A DNA stretch of 64,000 nucleotides from assembly GCA_016722025.1 (NCBI GenBank), contig JADKGZ010000005.1, positions 62,001-126,000 on the forward strand, in the 5' to 3' direction. Shown here piece by piece: positions 44,217 to 53,609 of this stretch. Source of the stretch: Acidimicrobiaceae bacterium (GTDB taxonomy: Bacteria > Actinomycetota > Acidimicrobiia > Acidimicrobiales > Ilumatobacteraceae). The stretch's first letter is position 1. The number at the start of each line of letters is the position of its first letter. A program made the position numbers and the translations under genes. The notes under the pieces are model-generated. The model made no database searches, had not been told where the DNA came from, and was given only the letters and a program-made list of their open reading frames with translations.

Positions 44217-44645
44217 ATGGAACTCGATGATGTGAAAGCGAAGGGTGCTCAGCTCAGCCCATGGGCGCACATGGCAACGGTCGGTGCCGATGGCTGCCCC
44301 GATGTGGTGCCCGTGCACCCGTGTTGGGAGGGCGATGTGCTGTGGGTGATGTGCGGCGGCACGTCGGTGAAGGCGCGCAACCTGGCGGCCAACCCCAATG
44401 TGGCGTTGCACTGGCAGGTCACTGCCACGGGCGATGGCCTGGAGGTGTGGGGCACAGCCACTGTGCACGACGACCTCGACACCAAGCGCCGGCTGTGGAC
44501 CGGTGTGTTCGACTACGACCTCGACGTGTTCGCCCCGGGTGGCCCGGAGAACTCGCCCGACACCGCCGCGGCGGTGCGTCCCCAGCGTGCGCTGTGGCTG
44601 GGTGCCTACGGCATGGCCGGCACCGAGCGCTGGAAGGCTGAGTGA
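44217..44645 (+). CDS. PPOX-like flavin/F420-binding protein
   Basis: A 142-residue split-barrel protein of the pyridoxamine-phosphate-oxidase-like superfamily. SPWAHMATVGADGCPDVVPV, VMCGGTSVKARNLAANPNVA and QRALWLGAYGMAGTERWKAE match actinobacterial F420/FMN-binding members. It is divergent from the TetR-SnoaL gene. The stop overlaps the GTG start of the SDR (GTGA), so the two form an operon, perhaps with the TetR as its regulator. Confidence 0.88.
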   Translation: MELDDVKAKGAQLSPWAHMATVGADGCPDVVPVHPCWEGDVLWVMCGGTSVKARNLAANPNVALHWQVTATGDGLEVWGTATVHDDLDTKRRLWTGVFDYDLDVFAPGGPENSPDTAAAVRPQRALWLGAYGMAGTERWKAE

Positions 44646-45446
44646 CCCGCCTCACCTCGCTGTCGCGGTCGGTTGCGGGCAAGCGGGTCATCGTCACCGG
44701 TGCTGCGTCGGGCATGGGCCGGGCGACGGCGCACCTGTTCGCCGACGAAGGCGCGCAGGTCGCGGTGGTCGACATCGGCGGCGAAGGTGTCACCGCCGTG
44801 GTCGACGAGATTCGCACTGTGCACGGCGAGCACGCGGCGGTGGGCTTCGTCTGCGACGTGGCGGATCACGACGCGTTGAAGTGGATGGTCGCCGGTGTCG
44901 CCGAGACGTTGGGCGGCATCGACGTGCTCGTCAACAACGCCGGCATCGTTGATCAACTCGGCATTCATGGAGGAGGGCGAGTACGAGAGCAACTGGGCTC
45001 GCACGCTCGACGTGAACCTCACGTCGCATTCGCGCCTCATCCGGCTGTGCTTGCCGTTCTTGCGCGCAGCCGATGGTGATGGCGGCGGTGGTGGGCGAGT
45101 GGTGAACATCGCCTCCACCGAAGCCATCGTCACCACCGCCGGCCTTGCGGCCTACGCGGCCACCAAGGCCGGCGTGGTGGGCCTCACCAAGAGCTTCGCC
45201 GTCGAGTTGGGTCGCATCGGCATCACGGTCAACTGCGTGTGCCCCGGCCCCATCAACACCGGCATGACCGCCGGCATCCCCGACGAGGCGAAGGAGGCCT
45301 ACGCCAGGCGGCGCGTGCCCCTGCGGCGGTACGGTGCTGCGGAAGAGGTGGCGCACATGACGCTGAGCCTGTGCCTGCCGGCCAGCAGCTTCGTGAACGG
45401 CGCGATCATCCCCGTCGACGGCGGCATGACGATTCGTCACACCTGA
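44642..45446 (+). CDS. Short-chain dehydrogenase/reductase, one-base frameshift
   Basis: About 267 residues after repair. The cofactor-binding TGAASGMGRATAHLFADEG lies near residue 20, the structural DVLVNNAGIV near residue 95, the catalytic serine region in VVNIASTEAIVTTAG, and YAATKAGVVGLTKSFAVELG (Tyr-x3-Lys) near residue 165. The frame breaks at 44949-44953; dropping one base joins NNAGIV to NSAFMEEGEYESNW. The GTG at 44642 overlaps the preceding PPOX stop. The substrate is unknown. Confidence 0.92.
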
Positions 45447-45457
45447 GGGTCGCGCCG

Positions 45458-47051
45458 CTACTCCTCCACGCGGAACGCGCCGCGCATGATGGGGTGGATG
45501 CGGCAGAAGTAGGTGTACGTGCCCGGCGGCAGGTCGGTCGGGATGGCCCAACTGGTGCGATCCGCCGTCGGCGGCCCGCCCAGCCCCAGCTCGCCCGAGT
45601 CGAAGATGACCGGGCCGTCGGCAAGTGGGTAGGCGATGCCGGTGCTGCGGTTGCACGGCGCGGCGCAGGCCGTGATGGTGTGCCACTGGCCCTTGCCGAT
45701 GTTGGCGTCGAGGTTCTCGTAGGTGATGGACTCGCCGGCCTTCACCGTGGGCACCGAGACGGCGTAGTTCATGTCGCCTTCGGTGTAGACCCAGTCCTGG
45801 ATGGGAATGGTTGCGCTGGCGGGAGCGGACGGCAGCGCCGTGAGGTCGAGGTAGCGGTTGTCGAGGTCGCCGCCGTGGTTGTCGTTCTCGGCGAGGTGGC
45901 CGTGCGTGAGCATGCCCGGCGTGTCGACCGCGGTGGTGAACGGGTCGTCGGCGTCGCCGCCGGTCTCACCCATCCAGACGACCATGATTCCCATCGACTC
46001 GTACCACGATGCAAGCCCCGAGTCGTAGGTGGCGGTGGTCGACAGAGTGTCGCCCTGGCGCACGCTCACCTGCCAGTCGGGCATGGTGGCGGTCATCGAG
46101 ACGTCCCACGAGACGGCGCCGGCAGGTTCGTAGTACATCGCCTCGGAGCGGAACGCGTGAGCCTTTTGGCCGTCGCGCTCGACGTACAGGTCGGTGTGCA
46201 GCCCGCCTGGGTGCAGGTGACCGGCCGTGGCGATGAGGGTGCCGTCGGCGTCGGCCACCCACTCGTTCAGCTGCGGGCCGTTGCCGTACGGCGCGGTGGC
46301 CTGGTCGGGGTAGGTGTACGTGACCCCGTCGCCCATGCCGCGCACCGCGTCGAACACAGGGTAGCCCTTGCCGTTCTGCACATCCATCCAGATCGGCCGC
46401 GCCCGCAGCATGCCGACGGCCTCGGGTGCATCGGCCGGGATGATGTCGATGTCGTAGGTGACCCACACCTGCGTGGCCTCGGGTGTGAGGTTGTGCAGCA
46501 TGTAGTTGAGCACCCAGTGATCGGTGGTGCTGTACGGGTAGCCGTACGGGGCCGGCAGGAGCATTGCGGTCTTCTCCTCACCGGAGGCGAAGAACCGCTG
46601 CGGCAACGCGGCGGTGGCATCGGGAGCGCCGAGGTTGAGCCACACACCGTGATGCAGGTGCACCACGTCGACACCCGGAATCGAGCCGTCGTCGTAGACC
46701 AGGTTGGGGCGGATACCCACGATCAAGCCGTCGATCTCCGGCTGCGGGATGGCGCCCTTGGTTGTCGATGTTGTTCTGCCCAGGCTGGATGTCGAACGGG
46801 CCTGTTTCCAGGTGCAGCGTGATCGCACCTGGTCTGGTGGGCAGTTCGACCAGCGTGGTGGTGGTCGACACGGCCACCGTTGTCTGCGGCACCAGTGTGG
46901 TGGGCGCCGCCGTCGCTTCCGGAGCAGTCGCAGCAGCGACCGCGTCGGTGACCGCTGCGTTGCTTGACGACTCGTCGCCGCCACTGGAACAGGCGGCGGC
47001 GATCACGGCTGCCGCGGTGATCAGACCTGCCCACTTCATCGCCCTGCGCAT
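45458..47051 (-). CDS. Cupredoxin-domain lipoprotein, one-base frameshift
   Basis: About 530 residues. The N-terminus MKWAGLITAAAVIAAACSSG is a lipoprotein signal (lipobox AAAC). A serine/threonine/alanine-rich linker is followed by a histidine-rich domain (VVHLHHGVWLNL, ATAGHLHPGGLH) and a C-terminal blue-copper-like domain. That ends with GTYTYFCRIHPIMRGAFRV, which carries the Cys-His-Met copper pattern, paired with an upstream WHTITACAAPC. It may bind copper outside the cell; the large middle region is not assigned. Dropping one C from CCC 46755-46757 joins QPGQNNIDNQ to GAIPQPEIDGLIVG. TACGGT lies six bases before the ATG at 47051. Confidence 0.85.
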
Positions 47052-47057
47052 CCGTGC

Positions 47058-47063
47058 ACCGTA
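47058..47063 (-). promoter_or_regulatory. Probable -10 box of the cupredoxin lipoprotein gene (leaderless)
   Basis: TACGGT six bases before the ATG at 47051. Confidence 0.6.
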
Positions 47064-47081
47064 GCAACGAAGCGTGGGGGT

Positions 47082-48188
47082 TCACCCGACGTAGCCGTCG
47101 AGGATGCCGGTGAGCCCGCTGGGGTGCGGGCCGATCGCGAGCTGCTCGAGGATGCCGATGCCGTGCTCGATCGTGCCGTCGGCCTTGGTCAGCGTTGCGT
47201 CGCACAGGGCCTGCACGTGCACGTGTTCGCGGGCCAGCGGGCTTGTCACTGGCAACTGCAGCCGTTCACCACCGGTGACCGCCTCACCCTTCCAGTACCC
47301 GTGACCGAACTCGGGGTGGCCGTACCCGATGCCGCGCATCTGGAACTCGTAGCGGGGCTGCAGGCACACGGTGTGCCGGCTGCCGTCCCAGTCGAGGAGG
47401 TCGTACTCGAACGAGTCCGCGAAGCGGGTGCCCGGCCGCCAGACCACGCGCCAGTCGACGGCCCGCATCATCTGCGCCGGCGCTCCGAGGCGAGCGATTG
47501 CCCCGGTTTCGTGCCAGCGACGGCCATCGCCGTACTCGTTGACATCGAAGTGAGTGGACAGCGACGGGAAGTTCACCGGCGCCCACAGCCAGAAGAACTG
47601 TGGCACCTGCACCGGGGCGCCGGTCTGCGCGGGTTCTCCCACCGGCCGGATGCCCCACGAGCGATCACGCGACCCCCACACGCCGTCGGGCGAGATGTCG
47701 TGCCGCACGCCGTCGACCTCCAGCCAGCCGCTCCATGTGCCGAACTGGGTGAGCCGGGTGTAGTCGAAGAAGGTGCGCATGCCGACGCGTTCGAAGAAGT
47801 GCGCCTCCTCGATAGCCTGCGACCGGCCCTCGAAGGTGAGCTGTGCCCGCAAGCCCTGCTCGGGAGCGTCGACCGCAACCCGCAGTCGCTGCAGTGGCTC
47901 GAGCACCTCCACCACGATGGGGCCGAGCGTGGTGGCGTCGCGCCGGTCGACGGGTGCCCGCTGGCTGCGGAACACGCTGTGCTGCACTCCGTCCTTCACC
48001 ACGCAGAACGCCGCGTCGGCGACGTGCCGATTTGGGTACAGGCCCATCGCGGCGCCGAAGTACAACTCGCGGTCGCGTGAGTACCCGTTGAAGAAGTAGC
48101 GGTCGTAGTGGTTCAGGTCGCCGGTAGCGCTGTGGGCCACAGGTACGCAGGCCTGGTGGATGGGGAAGTCGTCGAAGCTGGTCAGCAC
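47082..48188 (-). CDS. Conserved hypothetical, possibly lipocalin-like (AttH/CrtC-type) protein
   Basis: A 368-residue protein rich in beta strands. It opens LTSFDDFPIHQACVPVAH with HYDRYFFNGYSRDRELYFGA and AMGLYPNRHVADAAFCVVKD, a pattern I associate with an uncharacterised actinobacterial family often near lipid or steroid catabolism. The wide lipocalin-like fold of hydroxyneurosporene synthase/AttH is the nearest structural guess. The GTG at 48188 has TACGGT seven bases upstream. It is divergent from ctaA. Confidence 0.75.
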   Translation of the reverse strand: MLTSFDDFPIHQACVPVAHSATGDLNHYDRYFFNGYSRDRELYFGAAMGLYPNRHVADAAFCVVKDGVQHSVFRSQRAPVDRRDATTLGPIVVEVLEPLQRLRVAVDAPEQGLRAQLTFEGRSQAIEEAHFFERVGMRTFFDYTRLTQFGTWSGWLEVDGVRHDISPDGVWGSRDRSWGIRPVGEPAQTGAPVQVPQFFWLWAPVNFPSLSTHFDVNEYGDGRRWHETGAIARLGAPAQMMRAVDWRVVWRPGTRFADSFEYDLLDWDGSRHTVCLQPRYEFQMRGIGYGHPEFGHGYWKGEAVTGGERLQLPVTSPLAREHVHVQALCDATLTKADGTIEHGIGILEQLAIGPHPSGLTGILDGYVG

Positions 48189-48195
48189 GATGCGA

Positions 48196-48201
48196 ACCGT
48201 A
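48196..48201 (-). promoter_or_regulatory. Probable -10 box of the hypothetical at 47082-48188 (leaderless)
   Basis: TACGGT seven bases before the GTG at 48188; it decides the start among several GTGs. Confidence 0.55.
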
Positions 48202-48239
48202 GTGAGCGCGGGGGTTGGGCGTACCACGCTGCGCCCCCG

Positions 48240-48245
48240 TAGCCT
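48240..48245 (+). promoter_or_regulatory. Probable -10 box of ctaA (leaderless)
   Basis: TAGCCT six bases before an ATG at 48252. That ATG is one frame away from the rest of ctaA and supports a missing base between 48290 and 48301. Confidence 0.45.
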
Positions 48246-48251
48246 GCGGGC

Positions 48252-49294
48252 ATGGCAGGTCACGGCACCGAACCGCACGGCGAGGCGCTACATGGGGCAG
48301 GGTGCGGGCCGAAGGCTTCACGCCCACGGAGTTCCGCACCATCTGCGTGGCGGCGCTGGCGCTGCTCAGCATCATCGTGGTCAGTGGCGGGCTGGTGCGG
48401 CTCACCGGGTCCGGTCTCGGGTGCAACGACTGGCCCAACTGCAACGACGCGAAGGTGGTCGACGTCTCCAACAAGCACGCGGCGATCGAACAGATCAATC
48501 GGCTGTTCACCTTCCTGGTCTCCATCGGTGTGGCGTTGGCCGCGCTCGCTGCGTGGTACCGCCGGCCGCGCCGTCGCGACCTGATGGTGCTGGGCATCGT
48601 GATGCTGGTCGGCGTGCCGGCACAGGGGCTGGTGGGCGCCGTGGTGGTCTGGAGCAAGCTGCATCCGGCCCTGGTGCAGCTGCACTTCGTGCTGTCGATG
48701 GTGCTGGTCTGGGCAGCGGTGATGATGCTGGTGCGCTCGCGCGAGCCCGACCACGGCCGGCGTGTTGGCGCAGTGGTGCCGCGCATCCGTCGCCGCGTGA
48801 AGCTGTTGGCGGTGTGGTCGACGTTGGCCGTGCTGGCCGGCACCGTGGTCACCGGCACCGGTCCACATGCCGGCGACGCATTGGGCGACGATGGGGTTGC
48901 CTGCAGCGCCGGTGCCGCCAAGCGCTTCTTCGGCAAGGAGTGCCAGATCAACGGCGATGCACTGGTGTGGGTCACCCGCGTGCATGGCGCCATCGTGTGG
49001 GTCACCGTTGCCATCGCGCTGTCGCTGCTGTGGCACCTGCGCCGGCTGCGTCACGATCGGGCGGTGCTCGATGCGCCGCTCACCGCCTGGCTGCTCACCG
49101 CGCTGGTGCAAGGCGGCGTTGGCTACGTGCAGTACGCGAACGGCCTACCCGTGGGGCTGGTGGCGGTGCACCTCGCCGGCGCCACCGTGCTCACCGGGTG
49201 CACTGCATGGCTGTGGTGTGCCACCAGCAAGGTGGTTGCTCCGGCCTCGGTGATGCTCGACGCCGTGCCGGGGACGGCGCCGGGGAAGGGGTAG
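48252..49294 (+). CDS. ctaA: Heme A synthase (CtaA/Cox15 family)
   Basis: About 347 residues. This integral membrane enzyme oxidises heme O to heme A for cytochrome aa3 oxidase. Seven to eight hydrophobic segments, with VVSGGLVRLTGSGLGCNDWP in the first loop, NKHAAIEQINRLFTF (conserved Glu and histidine region), GTVVTGTGPHAGDA and VRVHGAIVWVT-like TRVHGAIVWV. The conservative start is the GTG at 48302, directly before the first helix. The leaderless -10 box instead points to the ATG at 48252, whose frame (MAGHGTEPHGEALHG) joins the CtaA frame if one base is missing near 48290-48301. It implies aerobic respiration. Confidence 0.9.
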
Positions 49295-49321
49295 GGGAAG
49301 GGATAGGGGTGCTGGGTCGGC

Positions 49322-49519
49322 TCAGTCGCCGAGGCTCTGTACGAACGTGCCGATCTTGTCGATGAGCGCGGCGAAGAAGCTGCCGATGCTGCCGATGACG
49401 TTCACCGTGGAGTCGGCCGCGCCGGCGGGGTCCTGCCACAGCTTGATCGCGACGTAGGCCACGACGAGGTACAGGGCGATCTTGCCGGCAGCTTTGAACT
49501 GTGTGAGAAGGCTTGCCAT
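49322..49519 (-). CDS. Small membrane protein, 65 residues
   Basis: A short protein with one clear membrane segment (AGKIALYLVVAYVAIKLW) and a second hydrophobic stretch (VNVIGSIGSFFAALIDKIG). The ATG at 49519 has the strongest Shine-Dalgarno in the window (GGAGGT, six bases away), which argues it is a real, well-translated gene. It resembles no family I can name. It lies between ctaA and the nitronate monooxygenase gene. Confidence 0.75.
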   Translation of the reverse strand: MASLLTQFKAAGKIALYLVVAYVAIKLWQDPAGAADSTVNVIGSIGSFFAALIDKIGTFVQSLGD

Positions 49520-49606
49520 GGGAGGACCTCCGGAATAGCCGAGCTCAGCTCGGTAGGTCTCCGCCCGCAGGAGATGATAGCCAGCGCGGTCGCGCAACTG
49601 GCGGAT

Positions 49607-50551
49607 CTACAACAGCGCGGACAGCGCTGCCACGCGCGACCGGAACTCGCGCACCGTGCCGTGGATGATGTCGCGCACAGGTGCGACCGATTCGATGCGG
49701 CCGGCCACCTGGCCGGTGAGGGCGATCGAGGCCTCCATGTCGCCGCCGAAGTAGAGCTCGAGGGCGCGGCTCATCTCGCTCATCTCCACGTGCTCCTGAT
49801 GCTCAAGGCGGGTGGTGCGCTCGGTGCGCAGCGCCCGGAGGCCGGGCTTGGAGAAGCGGTTGAGGAACACGGTGTCGGTCTCCGCGGCGCGCACGATGGC
49901 CTGCTTCCAGTTGTCGTGCACGGGCGACTCGGTGGCGCTGACCATGCGCGTGCCCATCTGCACGCCCTCGGCGCCGAGTGCGAACGCAGCAGCCATGCTG
50001 CAGCCGTCGGTGATGCCGCCGGCGGCGATGATGGGCACCTGCACCTTGCCGGCCACCAGCGGCAGCAGCACCATGCTGGCGACGTCGCGGGGGTTCTTGA
50101 AGCCGCCGCCCTCACCGCCTTCCACCACCAGCCCGTCGACGCCGGCCGCCACCGCCTTCAGGGCCGCGGCGAGCGTGGGCACCACGTGGAACACGGTGAG
50201 GCCGGCCGCCTTCAAGAGTGCGGTGTACTTGGTGGGGTCGCCGGCGGAGGTGGTGACGAACCGCACCCCCTGGTCGATGACGAACTGGGCGATGCCAGGG
50301 TCGCGCACGAAGGCCTGCGCGATGTTGACACCGAACGGCTTGTCGGTGAGGTCGGCCATCTTGGCGATCTCGTGACGCACGGCGTCGAGGTCGCCGCTGG
50401 AGGTCTCGATGATGCCCATGCCGCCGGCGTTGCTGACGGCGGAGGCCAGCTGGCTGCGCGCGATCCACCCCATCGGTGCCTGCACGATGGGGTAGTCGAC
50501 GCCGAGCAGTTCGGTGACGCGGGTGCGAACGGGAGCAGGTGAGTCGGTCAT
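49607..50551 (-). CDS. Nitronate monooxygenase / 2-nitropropane dioxygenase-like protein
   Basis: A 314-residue FMN TIM barrel. PIVQAPMGWIARSQLASAVS opens it, with GGMGIIETSS and GLVVEGGEGGGFKN, then PIIAAGGITDG and GAEGVQMGTRMV for the phosphate-binding loops. A histidine expected for true nitronate oxidation is not obvious, so it may be an enoyl reductase or an IMP-dehydrogenase-like relative. The ATG at 50551 overlaps the stop of the histidine phosphatase gene. Confidence 0.9.
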   Translation of the reverse strand: MTDSPAPVRTRVTELLGVDYPIVQAPMGWIARSQLASAVSNAGGMGIIETSSGDLDAVRHEIAKMADLTDKPFGVNIAQAFVRDPGIAQFVIDQGVRFVTTSAGDPTKYTALLKAAGLTVFHVVPTLAAALKAVAAGVDGLVVEGGEGGGFKNPRDVASMVLLPLVAGKVQVPIIAAGGITDGCSMAAAFALGAEGVQMGTRMVSATESPVHDNWKQAIVRAAETDTVFLNRFSKPGLRALRTERTTRLEHQEHVEMSEMSRALELYFGGDMEASIALTGQVAGRIESVAPVRDIIHGTVREFRSRVAALSALL

Positions 50552-51234
50552 GACAGCACCGGATCGTAGAGGTGGTGGCAGTCGTTCACCGTCACCAGAG
50601 TGGCGCCGTGAGGGCCGACGCGGACTGCTGTGATGGACGTGTTCTCCACCGTGAACAGCAGCGAGCGGTGCACGCCCAGGAGTTGAGCGACGTACGCGTT
50701 GATCGATCCGCCGTGCGCCACGACGGCGATGCACTGGCCGCGATGCTGCGGCACGAGTTGATCGATGACACCGGTGACTCGAGTGCGGAACGCGTCGTCG
50801 CCTTCCCCTCCGGGGATGCCGTCCCAGCGGCCGGTGCGGCTCCACGCCACCCATTCGGGGTCGGCAGTGGCGGCCCGCCGGCGGAACTCGCCGTTGCTCC
50901 ACTCGCCCAATCGGATCTCCTCCAGATCGACGTGCTGCACCACCGCCAGCCCGCGCGCATCGGCCAACGGCTGTGCCGTCTCGCGTGCACGCGTCAACTG
51001 CGAGCTGTAGACGGCGTGGATGGTCTTGCCCGCAAGGCGAGCGGCCAGCGCGGCGGCCTGCTCGATGCCGACCGCGTGCAGGGCCGGGTCGGCAGACTCG
51101 GGCGAGCCGGGTACCACATCGGCCGACCGGCCGTGGCGAATGAGCAGCACCTCGCACTCGCCGGGTTCCGGGCCCCGCAACGTGGGTTGCGGAACGGCCT
51201 GGGTGCTGTCGAGGTCGGGCGCTCGTGTTGTCAC
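50548..51234 (-). CDS. Histidine phosphatase (phosphoglycerate mutase-like) protein
   Basis: A 228-residue branch-1 histidine phosphatase. The catalytic motif is EVLLIRHGRSADV near residue 28, with the second histidine in CIAVVAHGGSINAYVAQL near residue 176, and YSSQLTRARETAQPLADARG between them. The substrate is unknown. The GTG at 51234 overlaps the stop of the transporter gene (GTGA), and its own stop overlaps the next start, so three genes are tightly coupled. Confidence 0.92.
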   Translation of the reverse strand: MTTRAPDLDSTQAVPQPTLRGPEPGECEVLLIRHGRSADVVPGSPESADPALHAVGIEQAAALAARLAGKTIHAVYSSQLTRARETAQPLADARGLAVVQHVDLEEIRLGEWSNGEFRRRAATADPEWVAWSRTGRWDGIPGGEGDDAFRTRVTGVIDQLVPQHRGQCIAVVAHGGSINAYVAQLLGVHRSLLFTVENTSITAVRVGPHGATLVTVNDCHHLYDPVLS

Positions 51235-52109
51235 TCGGCCACGGTAGCGGTGAGCACCAACCCGACGAGGACCAGGGCGATGCCCACCCACCCGGCGGTG
51301 CGGATGCCCTCGTGCACGACGAGGGCACCCAGCACGGCAGCGGTGATCGGCTCGAGCAGCGTCAACGTGATGACCGTCGGCGCCGGAAGGTGCCGCAGTG
51401 CGATGCCGTACAGCGTGTAGGCGACGCCCACCGTGATCACCCCCAGGTACAGGGCGACGACCAGCCCGCCGGGTTCGAGCGCCCAGCTGGGGGAGTGTGT
51501 GAGCAGCAGTGGAGCGAGCAGCACCGCCCCGCCCCCGAACATCGCGGCCATGGTGGCGGTGCTGTCGGAGCCTCCGTCGATCTGATGCTTGCCGACCGAG
51601 GCGAACACTGCCCAGCCAAGGCCGGCGAGGACCGCGAAGACGATACCCAGCGGATCGACGGCGGAGGCCCGGCCAGCGAGCCCGAGCAGCGCAACGCCGG
51701 CGATGCTGACCGTGGTACCCAGCAACCAACGAGTGGGCGGTGGACGGCGATCGAGGAGGGCATGAAGGATGCCGGCCGACACTGGCCCGGAGCCGATGGT
51801 TGCAACTGTGCCGACGGCGACCCCCGTGCGTTCGACCGCCAGGAAGTAGCAGAGCTGGAAGCCGGCAACGCCGAGCGCGCCCAACGCCGTCGTCGGCAAC
51901 TTCCACGGAGTCAGCCACATTCGCCCGCATCGGGCCCAGGCCGCCACCAGCAACGAGGCAGCGCCGATCAGGAGTCGCACGCTGCCGACGGAGAACGCGT
52001 TTGCGCCGGTCGGTGCATTCACCAGCACCGTCCCCGTGGTGCCGAACAGGACCGCCGCTCCGAGCACGGCCGCCGTGGCACTCGTGTGACGGCGCGAGTG
52101 GGGCGGCAT
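51231..52109 (-). CDS. EamA/DMT-family transporter
   Basis: A 292-residue member with about ten hydrophobic segments, built of two EamA repeats (AAVLGAAVLFGTTGTVLVN and LGIVFAVLAGLGWAVFASVG). These proteins export or import metabolites such as amino acids. The ATG at 52109 has TACATT seven bases upstream. It is the first gene of a three-gene minus-strand unit (transporter, histidine phosphatase, nitronate monooxygenase-like) and divergent from livH. Confidence 0.9.
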   Translation of the reverse strand: MPPHSRRHTSATAAVLGAAVLFGTTGTVLVNAPTGANAFSVGSVRLLIGAASLLVAAWARCGRMWLTPWKLPTTALGALGVAGFQLCYFLAVERTGVAVGTVATIGSGPVSAGILHALLDRRPPPTRWLLGTTVSIAGVALLGLAGRASAVDPLGIVFAVLAGLGWAVFASVGKHQIDGGSDSTATMAAMFGGGAVLLAPLLLTHSPSWALEPGGLVVALYLGVITVGVAYTLYGIALRHLPAPTVITLTLLEPITAAVLGALVVHEGIRTAGWVGIALVLVGLVLTATVAE

Positions 52110-52116
52110 CCGCTGC

Positions 52117-52122
52117 AATGTA
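52117..52122 (-). promoter_or_regulatory. Probable -10 box of the EamA operon (leaderless)
   Basis: TACATT seven bases before the ATG at 52109. Confidence 0.6.
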
Positions 52123-52225
52123 GTGGTGCCCCACCGCGCTCCTCTCGACCGTTCGTGCGTGGCTCGGCACCATGGTGTGACAGACTCTCCCGACCGAGCA
52201 CTCAACGGGGCGTGCTCAGGATTCA

Positions 52226-52255
52226 TTGACGGCAACCGTGTGCCGCGATTGAATA
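52226..52255 (+). promoter_or_regulatory. Possible promoter of the livHMGF operon
   Basis: TTGACG (52226-52231) and TGAATA (52250-52255) with an 18-base spacer. This leaves a leader of about 25 bases with an AGGTGG Shine-Dalgarno before the TTG start. Confidence 0.4.
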
Positions 52256-52286
52256 CCGCCCAACCTTCGACGACCTAGGTGGCAAC

Positions 52287-53609
52287 TTGGTTTCATCAGC
52301 ACTCCGCAGGGCGATTCGGTTGCTCCTCGCGACCTGCGCGTTCTTTGCGCTGTTCGGCGACGTGGCCCACGCCGAGGAGGAGATCCTGCAGGTCCGCGTG
52401 CAGAACACGGCCACCGCGGGTGGCAAGAAGGAGCCCGTGGCCGGTGTGGGCATCTCTGTCACCGACCCCAGCGGGGCCGTGGTCGCCGAGGGGGTCACCG
52501 ACGACAAGGGTGTGGCGAAGATCCCGGTGCCCAGCGACGGCGAGTTCACCGTGACCATCGATGAGGCAACGCTTCCCGACGGTCTCGGGCTGCCCGCCGA
52601 CGGGGCCAGCCGCACGGTCAACGTCACTGCCGGCTTGGGTGGCAATGCCAACTTCAACCTCGGCGCGGCCGCACCGAAAGCCGATAGCAAACTCAGCCTG
52701 CTCCCCAAGACCATCTTCAACGGCATCCGCTTCGGCTTGGTCATCGCCATCATGAGCGTGGGTCTGTCATTGATCTACGCCACCACCGGGCTCTCCAACT
52801 TCGCCCACGGCGAAACGGTCACGATCGGCGCGGTGATGACAGCCGTGGCCTCGGGCTGGTTCACCTTGTCCACTGCCACGGGGGGCTGGGGTGGCTTCAT
52901 CCAGCTCCTGGCTGCGATCGTCATCGGTGTTGCGTGCGCCACTGCGTTTTCGGGCGCGCTGGAACTGGCCGTGTGGCGGCCGATGCGCCGCCGCGGCATC
53001 GGGCTCACGTCGATGATGATCGTTTCGATCGGCATCGCAATGACGGTTCGCTTCATCATCCAGATGTACTACGGCTCGCAACCGAAGTCGTTCGCCCAGT
53101 TCGGCTCACAGCAGAACATCAACATCGGCCCGATCGGCGTCACGCCCCGTGACCTGATCACGGGCGTGGTTGCGCTGCTCGCGTTGTGCGGAGTGGCCTT
53201 CCTGCTGATGAAGACCCGCACCGGCAAGGCAATCCGCGCCGTGTCCGACAACCCCGATCTGGCCTCCACCACCGGTATCAACACCGACCGGGTGATCCTC
53301 ACCGTGTGGCTCCTCGGTGGAGCGTTGGCCGGGCTCGGTGGCGTGATCTTCGGGCTCGATGAGCAGGTCAGTTGGAACATGGGGACCAAGATCCTGCTGC
53401 TGATGTTCGCCTCGATCACCCTTGGCGGGCTCGGCCGGCCGTTCGGCGCGCTGGTCGGCTCGCTGGCTGTCGGCATGTTCGTGCAGCTCTGGGCCTGGGC
53501 GTTCGGCGACTACACCGATCTCAAGACGATGGGGGCGCTGTTGGCAATGATCCTGGTTCTGCTCTTCCGCCCGCAGGGCATTCTCGGCAAGAAGGAGCGT
53601 GTCGGATGA
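52287..53609 (+). CDS. livH: Branched-chain amino acid ABC permease LivH with an extra secreted N-terminal domain
   Basis: A 440-residue permease subunit, well over the usual 290-300. Residues 1-30 form a signal peptide (LLLATCAFFALFGDVAHAEE). Residues 33-130 are a beta-rich domain like carboxypeptidase-regulatory/Ig folds (VAGVGISVTDPSGAVVAEGV, DGEFTVTIDEATLP). Residues 140-440 are the LivH core (SLIYATTGLSNFAHGETVTI; GLGGVIFGLDEQVSWNMGTK). The start is TTG, chosen because AGGTGG lies just upstream and the signal peptide begins there. It overlaps livM by four bases. The extra domain would sit outside the membrane, beside the binding protein. Confidence 0.93.
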   Translation: MVSSALRRAIRLLLATCAFFALFGDVAHAEEEILQVRVQNTATAGGKKEPVAGVGISVTDPSGAVVAEGVTDDKGVAKIPVPSDGEFTVTIDEATLPDGLGLPADGASRTVNVTAGLGGNANFNLGAAAPKADSKLSLLPKTIFNGIRFGLVIAIMSVGLSLIYATTGLSNFAHGETVTIGAVMTAVASGWFTLSTATGGWGGFIQLLAAIVIGVACATAFSGALELAVWRPMRRRGIGLTSMMIVSIGIAMTVRFIIQMYYGSQPKSFAQFGSQQNINIGPIGVTPRDLITGVVALLALCGVAFLLMKTRTGKAIRAVSDNPDLASTTGINTDRVILTVWLLGGALAGLGGVIFGLDEQVSWNMGTKILLLMFASITLGGLGRPFGALVGSLAVGMFVQLWAWAFGDYTDLKTMGALLAMILVLLFRPQGILGKKERVG

